Part shown: piece after piece, positions 17,338 to 26,994 of the stretch | Numbering within the stretch: the stretch's first letter is position 1 | Layout of the letters: each line of letters begins with the position of its first letter | NCBI GenBank assembly: GCA_022711465.1 | Contig: JAKLEZ010000005.1 | Location: forward strand, 124,001-188,000 | Direction of reading: 5' to 3' | DNA length: 64,000 bases | Origin: Planctomycetota bacterium | GTDB taxonomy: Bacteria; Planctomycetota; Phycisphaerae; UBA1845; PWPN01 | Made by a program: the position numbers and the translations under genes | Notes under the pieces: generated by a model | Databases searched by the model: none | Seen by the model: the letters and a program-made list of their open reading frames with translations, nothing else | What the model was told of the DNA's origin: nothing

Positions 17338-19806
17338 CTACTGGCGACGGAATCGCAGGACTTCGGATTCACCGCGGCCGAGGGGAATCGTCAGCCCGGC
17401 CAGCAATTCACGGCCGGCGAGGTCGCGCACGTGACTGCCGTCCGTGTGGCTGAGCTTGTACATTCTGTCCGGTTCGATGCCGCAGAGCCGCACCTCCACC
17501 GACGCGTAGGCTGATTCTTGTGGCCGCAGGACCACGAGGAAGCCCTCGCCGGTCGCCGGGTTGTTGAATTGCCATCCGACCCACTGGGTGAGGTCGAAGG
17601 TCTGAGGGAGGAGCGGGTAGTAGTCTCTGTTGAGCAGATGGCGCACGGTCTTGTAGGCAGCGATTGCCTGGCGCACGCGATTGCGGGCCGGGGGGTCCAG
17701 TCGGGTCCAATCACAGGCGAAGCCCAGGGGCCCGGCGAAGAGGCTGTGCAGATCGAAGCGATTCGCTGGAGATGAGGCTGGGAGATTGGTGTTCAGCAAG
17801 ACGCCGGGCAGGAATCGGTTGCCGCCGGTCTCTTGCGAGCGAGCCGCGGTCAAGTTGCCTGTCTCATCGCTTTTCCAGTAGGTGTGGGCTCGGCGCATCG
17901 TCTCGAGGTCGATTCGCCGGCCGCCGCTGGAACAGCTCTCGATGAGCAGATCGGGGTACCTGGTGCGGAGGCGATCGAACAGCTCGTACTCGCCTTCCAG
18001 GTAACGAATCTGGGTGAGGCCCCGTGTTTCGGGCTGGTCGGTGCGGTCCCAGCCGGGCAGCGGATCGAAGTTGTAGTCATAGCGAATCCATCGGACGTGG
18101 CCTTCGTCGATGAAGCCGCACATCATCTGAAAGAGCCACTCGCGGGCTTCGGCGATTTCCAGCTTGACGCGGTTGCCGTCCACCCAGTCGGGATGCTCGC
18201 GGCAGAGCCGGGTGCCGGGCTCGGCGCGGGCGGGTTCGAACCACAGCCCGAGCTTCATGCCCTTATCGGCGACGTACTTGCCGATCGGGGCCAAGCCGTT
18301 GGGGAACTTGGCTCGATCCAGGATCCAGTTACCGACGCCGCCGGGAAAACCGCCTTCGAACCAGCCCGAGTCGATGCAGAAGTACTCCAGTCCGAGGTCA
18401 GCGGCGGCATCGACCTGGCGCTTGAGCATCTCCTCACTGACCGCGTTTTCGAAGGTGAACCAGTGATTCCACGAGACCGGCGGCAGCGGCTTCTTGTTGA
18501 CCAAGGGGGCGACGTAGTGGTCGTAAAGGAGGCGTCGCAAGGCGTTGGAACCGGTCAACGGATCGCCTTGATACAGGCCCAGGAGCACACTTGGTGAGGA
18601 GGTTTTCTCACCGGCCGGCAGGGCCAGACTCATGTTCGGCATTTCGATCGTGACTCTCGCGCCGTGGGCCGCATCGGGACGGAAATCTGCCTGCCACTGT
18701 CCCGACCAGCCGATGCCGACGAAGAGACCGGTCTGGGCGAGGCCATGGTGAAGCTGAAAGAAGGGCAGGTCTTTCGCCGAGGATCGGCCGCCTGCGGCTG
18801 ACAGGGTGACAGGCGACGCGAGGTTCGTTTCTGAAATCAGGAACGCCGGGGCCTCGCCGAGAGGCACGAAGGGACCCGTCAGGCCTCCGGTGCTATGGAT
18901 CAGCTGGAAGGAGCGGGCTTCGGAGAGCTGCAGATCGAGGGCGTAGACGCTCGTCAGCGGTTTGGACTTTGTCTTGCCGCGGTTCTCGAAGAACCAGCGG
19001 AACTCCAGCGCGTGGTGGTCCTTGAACACCTCGGCGCGCCAGGTGGCCGCCATGCCGGTCGGCGATTCCAGCCAGGTGATCTCATGGATACGGCTGCGCT
19101 GTGTTTCCGCCGGCGGCTTGGGGGTTCGGGCCCAGTTCTTGAGCAAGACTCGCGAGGACTGGCCGCCGTAGGCAAACGACGCGGGGGGAGCATCGGCACG
19201 AAGGGCTCTTACAACGGTGACGACGGTGCTCAACTGCAGGGTTTTGCCACTGGCATCGATCAGACGGGCGTCGCCCCAATCGCCCTGGTCGTAGGAAATC
19301 CCATCGCCGGCGTCGGTGACGATCAGTTCCAGTTGCCGGACGTCAGCCAGGGACACTTCGATGTGCCGCGGCGGCTGGCCGTATCGGCAGACGGGTGTTC
19401 GAGCCAGCTCGCGGTCGTCACCCTTAACCACGAACACGGCGCTGGCCTTGTCGCGCCCGCGCGACGTGTCGTCGTTGTTGTCGATGCCCACGTCGGCGGC
19501 GAATGTCTGCATCGGCGATTCGATCTGGAAAACGGCTCGACCGTTGGCGTGAGCCCCGAGGCCGTCCTTGTAGGTTGTTTCACCGATTCGCAGTGGCGTA
19601 TGCGTATGGCAGGAGGCGCCAACCGTCAATGTGCCGTAATCCTGAACGGCACTGACCATCCGCGCAGGCAGCGGCAGGTCGGTCTGCTCCGACGGCAAGC
19701 CGATGCTCGACAGGAAGCGGTTGAAGTCGACTGCTTCATCGGCCAAGGCGGGCGCGTGATGTCCTGCAAGACCCACCAAGAAGACGGCGATCACACGAGT
19801 CATCAT
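17338..19806 (-). CDS. NPCBM-GH36 alpha-galactosidase, secreted
   Basis: An 822-residue protein. The start is ATG 19806 (GGGAG upstream, signal peptide VIAVFLVGLAGHHAPALA). Residues about 50-195 form an NPCBM domain (TYKDGLGAHANGRAVFQI...GDGISYDQGDWGDARL), a putative carbohydrate-binding module common on such enzymes. A GH36 sandwich and barrel follow. The nucleophile is D577 in RWIRYDYNFDP, the conserved SCSSGGRRID follows, and the acid/base is D647 in YWKSDETGN, again 70 residues apart. The barrel and C-terminus are more distant from the other copies (FCIDSGWF, WFEPARAEP), nearer to the classical microbial alpha-galactosidases. It is followed after 70 bp by the next GH36 gene. Confidence 0.92.
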   Translation of the reverse strand: MMTRVIAVFLVGLAGHHAPALADEAVDFNRFLSSIGLPSEQTDLPLPARMVSAVQDYGTLTVGASCHTHTPLRIGETTYKDGLGAHANGRAVFQIESPMQTFAADVGIDNNDDTSRGRDKASAVFVVKGDDRELARTPVCRYGQPPRHIEVSLADVRQLELIVTDAGDGISYDQGDWGDARLIDASGKTLQLSTVVTVVRALRADAPPASFAYGGQSSRVLLKNWARTPKPPAETQRSRIHEITWLESPTGMAATWRAEVFKDHHALEFRWFFENRGKTKSKPLTSVYALDLQLSEARSFQLIHSTGGLTGPFVPLGEAPAFLISETNLASPVTLSAAGGRSSAKDLPFFQLHHGLAQTGLFVGIGWSGQWQADFRPDAAHGARVTIEMPNMSLALPAGEKTSSPSVLLGLYQGDPLTGSNALRRLLYDHYVAPLVNKKPLPPVSWNHWFTFENAVSEEMLKRQVDAAADLGLEYFCIDSGWFEGGFPGGVGNWILDRAKFPNGLAPIGKYVADKGMKLGLWFEPARAEPGTRLCREHPDWVDGNRVKLEIAEAREWLFQMMCGFIDEGHVRWIRYDYNFDPLPGWDRTDQPETRGLTQIRYLEGEYELFDRLRTRYPDLLIESCSSGGRRIDLETMRRAHTYWKSDETGNLTAARSQETGGNRFLPGVLLNTNLPASSPANRFDLHSLFAGPLGFACDWTRLDPPARNRVRQAIAAYKTVRHLLNRDYYPLLPQTFDLTQWVGWQFNNPATGEGFLVVLRPQESAYASVEVRLCGIEPDRMYKLSHTDGSHVRDLAGRELLAGLTIPLGRGESEVLRFRRQ

Positions 19807-19836
19807 ATGCAGCTCCCTTTCGAACGCACTCGACAA

Positions 19837-22029
19837 TCACCGACGCCCGCGCAGCTTCAGCAGGAGGTGCCCCCTCGCCGGAATTGACACGTTCACGATC
19901 ACCTCGTTGCCATCGCGCTGGGCGGGGGCCCCATCGACGTCGATGGGGCCGGCGGGCAGGCCGATTTCATCCGGCCGGAATTGGATGCTGCGATCCACCG
20001 GTTTGTCATCGAGATTGAAGGCATTGACGACCGCTTCGCCGAGATCGGGCAATGTGTGGACGTGGACCATCTCGTCGAGGCCGTAGAAGGCGCCCCGGGT
20101 GTAGAATCGTTTGAGAGGCTTGTAGATCTGCATGGCCTTCTTCTGGGCTTCCCAGACCGGGCCGCCGGCCTTACCGCCGACGCCGAGGTGGCGGCAGGTA
20201 CTGGCGAACCACCAGAGGACCAAGGCGTTTTCGTTGTCGGGCTTGAGGCTGACGTGGAGGTAGAGCGGGATACTGTAGGCCAGGTTGTAGTAATACAGGC
20301 TGACGGCCCGACGCGAGAGGAGATCGTCCATTGAGTTCCACATGAACTCGTGGCCCCAGAGGCAGTCGAAGGAGTGGGGCCGGGCATAGCCGTAGTACGA
20401 AGGCGTGTAGTGGATACCGCTGGGGCCGGTGATGAAGTCGTGCATTTCGATGAGCACGTTGGGGTACTTGGCTTTGACTCGCCGGGTGAGCTCGAGGAGG
20501 GCCCGGGCGTGGTCTTCGCGGGTCGAGGGGACCTGGTGGCCGTGGGTCTTGTCGTAACAGGGGCCGGAGAACTGGTTGCTGTCGAACATGAGGAAGGCGA
20601 CGCCGTTCCTGCAGACCTCGAGGAGACGCTGCTCCTTGGTGTCCAGGAAGGCCGGGGAGGAGAGGCACAGCAGGAAGTGGGCGGGCTTTCCGTCCTTGTC
20701 GAGGACCCGGGCGTTGGGGGCACACACGTTGGGGTCGCCGTAGGTCGGCGGCACACCGGCGAGCGAGCACCACAGGGAGACCGCTTTGAGGCCGTAGTTC
20801 TCGCGGACCATTCTGACGAACGAGGCCATTGGCCCAAGGCGATCCGCGTCCCAGATCTGCTCGCTGGATCCGACATCCCAGCCGGGATCGAGGTAGAGCG
20901 ACTCGCAGCCCAACTCGCTGGCTTTGGCCGCCTCGCCTTTCATCAGATCGAGGCTGTAGAACTGGGCGAGGAGCTTCTTGGTCTGCTGCTTGAATTCCGG
21001 TCCGAAGACCTCTGCCGGGGGGTGGTTTTTCAGTCGTTGGTCACAGAGCTCACAGGCCTTGAAGTAGTATTCGTTGTCGTAGAGCTCGTTCCAGTGGATG
21101 GGCGGGTTGTAGTCGCTGGGTGTGCGACAGCCCTTGGCTTCGAGGTATCCGCGATAGGCATAGAAGGCGTGCTTCCAGTCACCGATGACGGCCTGGAGTC
21201 GGGTTTCGCCGAAGCGGCAGGACTTGCCCGGTTCCAGGCGGGCGGCGGATTCGGGATGTCCGTGTTTCCACAGGCCGGCGCCGCCGAATCGCAGGACTGT
21301 GTTGGTGCCGCGTTTTTCCGGTTCCATCAACGACCATTCCATGGAATCGGGGTTGTATTTGGCGAGGAGGAAGCTGGCCGGGCCGTGGCTCCACACCCAG
21401 CCCTCGGCGCCCCAGATGGGCGTGGGCGTGGGTGGTTCGGCCCAGCCGCCGTAGGTGATGCCGTGCTCGGCCACCTCGCGCAAGGGGAACTCCTGCATCT
21501 GGCCGTTGGTTTCGCGTCGGTAGGGGATGGGGCAGAAGCGGATCTCGGCGTCGGGCGACCAGGTTTTGCCCGAGCGGAGGAGTTTAGCGAAGCCGCACTT
21601 GAAGTCGGCCGTGGCCACCGGGTTGTCGGTGGCATTGCCGATCGTGAGGTTCTCGAGGATCACGCCGGGCTGGTTGGCGGGTGCGGTGAAGGCCTGCTCG
21701 ATCTGGAGTGGGCCGAGTCGGCCCTTGAGCGTGACGGACTGGCTGCCGTCGTCGGATCTCGAGATGTCGGGGCTGCCGCTCGGGGTCGGGAACGCACCGC
21801 CGGGCCAGGAGTAGTCCCGGTCGGCATAGACGATGCCGTTTTGCACGTTGCGGAGCGAGCGCGGGTTGAGGCCGGGCCTGGTTTCGACGGTAAGCTCCAA
21901 TGGGCCGTTGGTGAGCACCGCTCGTCCTTGACCGGCATCCCAGGTGACGGTGGGTTCGGCGAGAGCCGGTACGGCCGAGGTGAACACCAGCAGCAGCACC
22001 GTTCTACAGCAGAGCGATGAAGGCGTCAT
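19837..22029 (-). CDS. Divergent GH36-like (clan GH-D) glycosidase, secreted
   Basis: A 730-residue protein from ATG 22029, preceded by GAGGAG; the signal peptide is TVLLLVFTSAVPALA. The N-terminal part is a beta sandwich (about 25-290). The barrel follows: CESLYLDPGWDVG, LKAVSLWCSLAG, then GVAFLMFDSNQFSG with a candidate nucleophile at D483. VLIEMHDFITGP and WGHEFMWNSMDD follow. It lacks the CxSGGRRxD motif of the other copies and has no obvious RSD acid/base, so its chemistry or substrate probably differs. The C-terminus ends in a typical small beta domain (VNVSIPARGHLLLKL). I place it near GH36 by layout; another GH-D family or a new subfamily is possible. Confidence 0.8.
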   Translation of the reverse strand: MTPSSLCCRTVLLLVFTSAVPALAEPTVTWDAGQGRAVLTNGPLELTVETRPGLNPRSLRNVQNGIVYADRDYSWPGGAFPTPSGSPDISRSDDGSQSVTLKGRLGPLQIEQAFTAPANQPGVILENLTIGNATDNPVATADFKCGFAKLLRSGKTWSPDAEIRFCPIPYRRETNGQMQEFPLREVAEHGITYGGWAEPPTPTPIWGAEGWVWSHGPASFLLAKYNPDSMEWSLMEPEKRGTNTVLRFGGAGLWKHGHPESAARLEPGKSCRFGETRLQAVIGDWKHAFYAYRGYLEAKGCRTPSDYNPPIHWNELYDNEYYFKACELCDQRLKNHPPAEVFGPEFKQQTKKLLAQFYSLDLMKGEAAKASELGCESLYLDPGWDVGSSEQIWDADRLGPMASFVRMVRENYGLKAVSLWCSLAGVPPTYGDPNVCAPNARVLDKDGKPAHFLLCLSSPAFLDTKEQRLLEVCRNGVAFLMFDSNQFSGPCYDKTHGHQVPSTREDHARALLELTRRVKAKYPNVLIEMHDFITGPSGIHYTPSYYGYARPHSFDCLWGHEFMWNSMDDLLSRRAVSLYYYNLAYSIPLYLHVSLKPDNENALVLWWFASTCRHLGVGGKAGGPVWEAQKKAMQIYKPLKRFYTRGAFYGLDEMVHVHTLPDLGEAVVNAFNLDDKPVDRSIQFRPDEIGLPAGPIDVDGAPAQRDGNEVIVNVSIPARGHLLLKLRGRR

Positions 22030-22087
22030 TGTTTCTCCTCATATCGCCATTGAGGTCACGGGGAGTCCCGCAATGTGCTCGCGGGCC

Positions 22088-24616
22088 TCAGGGCTGGCGA
22101 CGATAGGTGAACAGCAGCGCCGTCTGCGGGTTCGCCGCGGTCACTTTCAATCCGGTTTCGAGCAACTCGTTGCCCTTGATTTCGTGCGGTTCGCCGCCGT
22201 CGATGTTCTGGAACACATAGCGGGCCTCAGGATCGAGTCCACGGAGCTTAAGGGCGATGGACGAATCCGGGCACGTTTTCCTGCGGAAGGCATGCACGAC
22301 GCCCTCGCCGGCGTCGGGCAGATCGAACTGGTACGCGGCCCACACGTTGGCGTCCTTGCTATAGGGCATCAGCGGCCAGTAGTCGCCGAGATAGCACTTC
22401 TGGACCTGTTTGACCTGCCTGCGGATCTTGCGGGTCAGATTGTAATCCCAATCTGGTTTCCGGGTATCGATGCCGATGCCGACGATTGGCCCCATCATGA
22501 CGCTGCGAGCCCAATACAGATCGATGTGCTCGAACCCGGAGCCGTGATAGGGCATCCAGAAACTGATGCCGTGGATGTGGTTCTGCTGGCTGAGCACGTC
22601 ATAATTGGGATTTTTGGGGTCGCCGGCGTAATCGCTTCGCAGGATGGGCACGGCCCGGCGAAGCGTTTCGAGATCGTTGCGCCGGCCTCCGGACGCGCAC
22701 GAGTCGATCCACAGTTTCGGATGCCGCTTGGTCAACTCGTCCCAGAAGGCCAGATAGCCCTCGACGTGCCGGATCTCCTCGATGCCCTGCCGATCCTCGG
22801 CGTCGGCGCCTCGCCAGTACAGTAGCGGGTCGATATTGAAGTCCTGCCGGTAGAAGTCGATGCCCTCGGAGGTGAGGAGTTGATCGACGCGATCGGTGAT
22901 CCACTGGCGGAAGTACGGATCGCCGATCTTCATCAGTCCTCCGCCGGTGCCGCCGTAACACCATCCGGGGTGGTTTTGGGTCAGCCAGGTTCCGGCGGCC
23001 GCCCGTTCGGGCTCGAACCAGACGATCTGTTTGACGCCGTGGGCATGATGCCAGTCGCTGGCCTGCCGGAGGCCCTTGGGCCAACGGGTCTTGTCCACTT
23101 CCCAGGTGCCGACGTTCCACCAGCCGTCGCCGCAGGGATACCAGCCGGCGTCCTGGTTCCAGTAGTCAGGAAGCAGGTCTTGGGTGGCGTAGCTCTCGAA
23201 GAACTGCAGTTCGGTGGCGGCGTCGGTCTTGAGGCCGGGATAGGAGTTGCCCGTGCACCCGTAGATGAACGGCTGGAGTACCTTGCCGTTTCGCCGGGGC
23301 ACGTTGCATTCCATCATCCACGACCGCCAGACGTTCTGCGATCGAATCCAATCGCCCTTATAGAACTGCAAGACGGCCATGGGGCTGCGGACTTCCTCGC
23401 CGGGGTGCAAGCGGAAGGAGGTCGCCTCCTGGCCGCCGGTGACGCGGAGGCTCTTGCCGTGGTCTCGGGTGAACTGTGCGGCCCACTGGCCGGACCAGCC
23501 GATGACCGCGATGACGCCGCTGTTGCTGCCTGTCTCGATGTTGAAATAGGGCAGATGCGTGTTGGTCGGCCGGCCGCCGGCGGTGCTGACGCGTTGGGCG
23601 GCTTTCGGCCCCAGCCGGACTTGGAGTGGCTCGTAATCGTTGGGCTGACAGGGGCTACCCACGGAGTAGTGCAGCAGGAACTCGCCGTCCTCGCCTCGCT
23701 CGAAGCGTGAATCGAGTGGCAGGATACCTTCGATGATCGGCGTGTCGGCCGTGCCGGTGTTCTTGAAGGCAAGCGTCCATTCGACGGTCGGGAAATCGGT
23801 GTATTCTGTGACGCTGTGGCGCACGACCAGACCGGTCTTCGGATCGGTGTAGGTACGGACGCGGGTGGTTTTCCGAGGATCCGAAGTGTTGCGATCTTCG
23901 CTGAAGGTCCAAGTGGGCAGCAGCTGGTCGGAATGCTGATGGCCGTAGGTGAAGGAGAAGGGCGGCACGGTACCGAGACGTTCGGCGGTCAGAGCGTCAT
24001 GCAGGGGAAGATTGGCGATATCGACTTCCTTGCCGTCGGCCAGTGTGACCTTGGGGTTGCCCCAGACGCCCTGGTCGCTGCTGAGACCGTCGCCGGCGCA
24101 TCCCACCGAGAGGATGAACTCCCGGGCCCCGTGCAGATCGGCAGTGAGGGGCTTGCCCGCTTCGCCGCGGTGCATGACCGGCGACGAGACAAGCCGCTTT
24201 TCGCCGACGTCGACGGAGAAGATGACGCTGCCGCCCTGCGAGGCGGGGTTGGTGAGAATGCCGACCACAGCCGCGAAGGATCTGGCCGGTCCGGGCAGAC
24301 GTACTCGCACGCGGCCGGGGGCGTGGCAGAAGAGGCCGTGTTCGAACTTCTGGTCGGTGATCTGCATAGGCAGCGTAGGAAGCTGGTTGCAGAAGGTCGG
24401 GCCCAGGCTGGTCCAGGCGGTCAAATCGGGCTCGGACGGCCTTGCTGATTCAGGCGCCGACGCAAGTCCGGAGGATTGGGCGGGGAGGTGGGCGCGTACC
24501 CAAGCATCGCGCTGGGCCATTTCCTCGGCGGCGGGCCGCAAAGCCCATGCCTGGGAACCACAGACGCCTGCGACACACAGGAGCGCAGCGATTCTCGAGG
24601 AACGAAGAGCCAACAT
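22088..24616 (-). CDS. NPCBM-GH36 alpha-galactosidase, secreted
   Basis: An 842-residue protein from ATG 24616 with AAGGAGG seven bases upstream; signal peptide IAALLCVAGVCGSQAWA. NPCBM-like domain at about residues 65-205 (KFEHGLFCHAPGRVRVRL...GDGLSSDQGVWGNPKV). The core is the sandwich (FPTVEWTLAFKNTG, LPYFNI, VIGWSGQW) and a barrel with DAGWYP and IVWFEPER. The nucleophile is D592 in DFYRQDFNIDP, then SCASGGRRND, and the acid/base is D662 in ILRSDYAG. The core and the C-terminal domain (LRGLDPEARYVFQNIDGGEP) align closely with the next gene, which lacks the NPCBM, so the pair probably arose by tandem duplication with module gain or loss. Confidence 0.93.
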   Translation of the reverse strand: MLALRSSRIAALLCVAGVCGSQAWALRPAAEEMAQRDAWVRAHLPAQSSGLASAPESARPSEPDLTAWTSLGPTFCNQLPTLPMQITDQKFEHGLFCHAPGRVRVRLPGPARSFAAVVGILTNPASQGGSVIFSVDVGEKRLVSSPVMHRGEAGKPLTADLHGAREFILSVGCAGDGLSSDQGVWGNPKVTLADGKEVDIANLPLHDALTAERLGTVPPFSFTYGHQHSDQLLPTWTFSEDRNTSDPRKTTRVRTYTDPKTGLVVRHSVTEYTDFPTVEWTLAFKNTGTADTPIIEGILPLDSRFERGEDGEFLLHYSVGSPCQPNDYEPLQVRLGPKAAQRVSTAGGRPTNTHLPYFNIETGSNSGVIAVIGWSGQWAAQFTRDHGKSLRVTGGQEATSFRLHPGEEVRSPMAVLQFYKGDWIRSQNVWRSWMMECNVPRRNGKVLQPFIYGCTGNSYPGLKTDAATELQFFESYATQDLLPDYWNQDAGWYPCGDGWWNVGTWEVDKTRWPKGLRQASDWHHAHGVKQIVWFEPERAAAGTWLTQNHPGWCYGGTGGGLMKIGDPYFRQWITDRVDQLLTSEGIDFYRQDFNIDPLLYWRGADAEDRQGIEEIRHVEGYLAFWDELTKRHPKLWIDSCASGGRRNDLETLRRAVPILRSDYAGDPKNPNYDVLSQQNHIHGISFWMPYHGSGFEHIDLYWARSVMMGPIVGIGIDTRKPDWDYNLTRKIRRQVKQVQKCYLGDYWPLMPYSKDANVWAAYQFDLPDAGEGVVHAFRRKTCPDSSIALKLRGLDPEARYVFQNIDGGEPHEIKGNELLETGLKVTAANPQTALLFTYRRQP

Positions 24617-24651
24617 GTCGAGCCTCCTTCAGGAAATGCGAAACCCCCTGG

Positions 24652-26655
24652 TCACGGTTGACGTTGGTAGCTGTAGATCAGGGCTGCCGGCTGAGCGGAG
24701 GCGGTGACCTTCAGGCCGGTTTCGAGCAGGTCCTTGCCCGGCATCTGTTGCGGTTCGCCGCCGTCGAAGTTGGTGAGTAGGTAGCGCCCCTGGGGATCGA
24801 GTCCGCGGAGTTTGAGCGTGGTTGATGGTTCCGGGCATGCCTCTCTGCGGAACGCCTGCACGACCCCCCCGCCGGAGTCGGGCTTATCGAACTGCCAGGC
24901 GATCCACGCGGTCTTCTCGAGGCTGTACGCCGTGAGGGGGTAGAAGTCGGCCAGCAGGTACGGCTCGACCTTGCGGAACTCGGCGATCATCTTGTGGAGG
25001 AGGGCGTAGTCGAGGTCGGTCTTGCGGGTATCCCACCCGACGCGTGACGCGGGGAAGATGCAGCTTCGGAACCAGTATGGATCGCTGGTTCCCTGCCCGG
25101 ACCCGTGGTACGGGATCCACAGCGAGAGGCCGTAGGTTTGGCACTGCTGGGTGATCGTATCGCCGAACGCGTCGCTTCGCAGGAGGGGTACGCTTCGTCG
25201 GAGGGTTTCGAGATCGTTGCGTCGGCCGCCGCTTGCGCAGGAGTCCAGCCAGAGCTTGGGATGACGGCGGAGCAACTCGTCCCAGAAGGCCAGGTAGCCG
25301 ACGACGTGCTTGATCTCGGTGACGCCCTGGCGGTCCTCGGAATCGTTGCCGCGCCAGAAGCCGAGCGGATCGATGTTGAAGTCCTGGCGATAGACATCGA
25401 CGCCCTGGCTGACGATGAGGCTATCGATGCGTTCGAGGACCCACTTCCAGGTCTCGGGTCTGCCGAGGTTGACGAGCCCCCCGCCTTTGCCGCCGAGTAC
25501 CCAGTCGGGATGGTTCTCGACCAGCCAAGTTCCCGCCCACGCCCGTTCGGGCTCGAACCAGAGCACGAACTGCATGCCGTTGGTCCGGGCGTGATCGGAG
25601 ACTTCCCGTATGCCCTTAGGGAACCGCGTCTTGTCGACTTCCCAAGTGCCGGTGGTTTCGAACCAGTTGCCTTTGCCGGGGTACCAGCCGGCGTCGATGA
25701 AGTAGAAATCCAGGTCGATTTTTTCGCGGATGTAGCCGTTGAGTACCGCGAGCTCGCTGGCCGCGTCGGGGTGGAGATCGACGCTCCAGCAGGCGCCGTA
25801 GTGAGTTGGGACGAGTTTGCCGTCCGGTCGGGGGATATTGTGGGCCACCATCCAGTTGCGCCAGAGGTTTTGTCCGCGCATCCAGTCGCCCTCGTAGAAT
25901 TGGAGGACGACGAGGGGCGAGCGCAGCTGTTCGCCGGGCTGGAGTTTGAAGTGGGTCAGTTCCTGACCCGCGCGGATCCGCAGAGCGGTTTGGCCCTGGC
26001 GATCGAACTGAGCGAGCCACTGGCCCGGCCAGCCGACGGCCACCATGAAGCCGCCGCCCGGTGTGGCGACATTCCAGAACGGGAACTGGCCGTTGGTGGG
26101 CCGGCCGCCGCCTGGAGCCATGCGTTTGGTGAAGCCGGGCCCCATGGTTTCGGCGTAGGGCTGGTAGCTGTCGGCCGCACAGGTATCGCCCTTGATCGAA
26201 TGAAGGGTGAACTCGCCGTTGCCGGGGCGAATGAAGCTGGTGTCAAGAGCCTGGATGCTCTCCAGGATGGGGGTGTCGGCGGGGCCGGTGTTTTTGAAGG
26301 TCAGGACCCACTCGATGACTGGGAAGTCGCGGTACTCGACGGTTCGGCAGGTGAGCACCAATCCTGTGGCCGCGTCGGTGTAGGTGATGGTGCGTTCGGT
26401 TTTGGCGTCGTCGAGTATGGTGGAGCGACGTTCGGTTTTCCAGGACTTGATGCACTCGGCGGAGGGCTTGCCGGCACAGATGAAGGAAAACGGGGGCTCG
26501 GCCGATGGAGTCTTGTCTCCGTCGCCGAAGTGGGCAACGGACCACTGGCGAGCGTGGGCGAGTTCGCCAGGGGTGACGTTGACCGCCCAACAGGGCGGCG
26601 GCGCAGCCACGAGAAGTGCAATCGACGCCAGAACCGCTGCTCGATGGGTGTGCAT
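24652..26655 (-). CDS. GH36 alpha-galactosidase, secreted; first gene of the operon
   Basis: A 667-residue protein. ATG 26655 is preceded by GAAAGGA and starts the signal peptide AAVLASIALLVAAPPPCWA; the frame continues upstream but without signal features. Sandwich (FPVIEWVLTFKNTG, FPFWNV, VGWPGQW), barrel (FIDAGWYPGKG, FVLWFEPER), nucleophile D425 in VYRQDFNIDP, SCASGGRRND, acid/base D495 in LLRSDAFG. The C-terminal domain LRGLDPQGRYLLTNFDGGEP is near-identical in pattern to that of the next gene. As the promoter-proximal gene it sets the start of the minus-strand unit that ends at 9400. It is predicted to be exocellular or periplasmic. Confidence 0.93.
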   Translation of the reverse strand: MHTHRAAVLASIALLVAAPPPCWAVNVTPGELAHARQWSVAHFGDGDKTPSAEPPFSFICAGKPSAECIKSWKTERRSTILDDAKTERTITYTDAATGLVLTCRTVEYRDFPVIEWVLTFKNTGPADTPILESIQALDTSFIRPGNGEFTLHSIKGDTCAADSYQPYAETMGPGFTKRMAPGGGRPTNGQFPFWNVATPGGGFMVAVGWPGQWLAQFDRQGQTALRIRAGQELTHFKLQPGEQLRSPLVVLQFYEGDWMRGQNLWRNWMVAHNIPRPDGKLVPTHYGACWSVDLHPDAASELAVLNGYIREKIDLDFYFIDAGWYPGKGNWFETTGTWEVDKTRFPKGIREVSDHARTNGMQFVLWFEPERAWAGTWLVENHPDWVLGGKGGGLVNLGRPETWKWVLERIDSLIVSQGVDVYRQDFNIDPLGFWRGNDSEDRQGVTEIKHVVGYLAFWDELLRRHPKLWLDSCASGGRRNDLETLRRSVPLLRSDAFGDTITQQCQTYGLSLWIPYHGSGQGTSDPYWFRSCIFPASRVGWDTRKTDLDYALLHKMIAEFRKVEPYLLADFYPLTAYSLEKTAWIAWQFDKPDSGGGVVQAFRREACPEPSTTLKLRGLDPQGRYLLTNFDGGEPQQMPGKDLLETGLKVTASAQPAALIYSYQRQP

Positions 26656-26994
26656 GACCTGGTTCCTTTCCGTGGCTTGCGTGCGGGGTTCGCCGAAGCA
26701 GCCGGCCGAGGCCTCGGCGAACGGTGGCCGTTGTGTTCCCAAGCCCCTGGACATCGGGGCCGGCGGCCCCAATCCGGGCAGGGATAGACATCAGTCATCT
26801 TACAACTTATAGCCACCGAGTCGATGGACGGACGCACAGTCCGGCCGTTTTCTCGGACGCCTGCGAAGAAGGAAGCCGCCGCGGCCTTGTCGACCGGAAG
26901 TAACAAACAGGCACAACTTCATAATAATCAATATGTTATAGACATCGAGGGCGACGAATGGTCCGGTATCGTCTGGTCTTCTTTGCGGGGAGCG
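26656..26994 (-). promoter_or_regulatory. Leader/promoter region of the glycosidase operon, AT-rich patches
   Basis: No gene is seen. Read on the minus strand there are two AT-rich patches in otherwise GC-rich DNA. The first is at about 26900-26943 (TATAACATATTGATTATTA and neighbours). The second is at 26792-26811 (CTATAAGTTGTAAGATGACT), where TATAAG (complement of 26806-26811) could be a -10 box. Both contain AAGTTGT. Placing a TTGT-containing element just after a -10 resembles the GntR promoter at 36741-36758. A promoter in this interval is likely because the operon starts here; its exact position is a guess. Confidence 0.4.
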
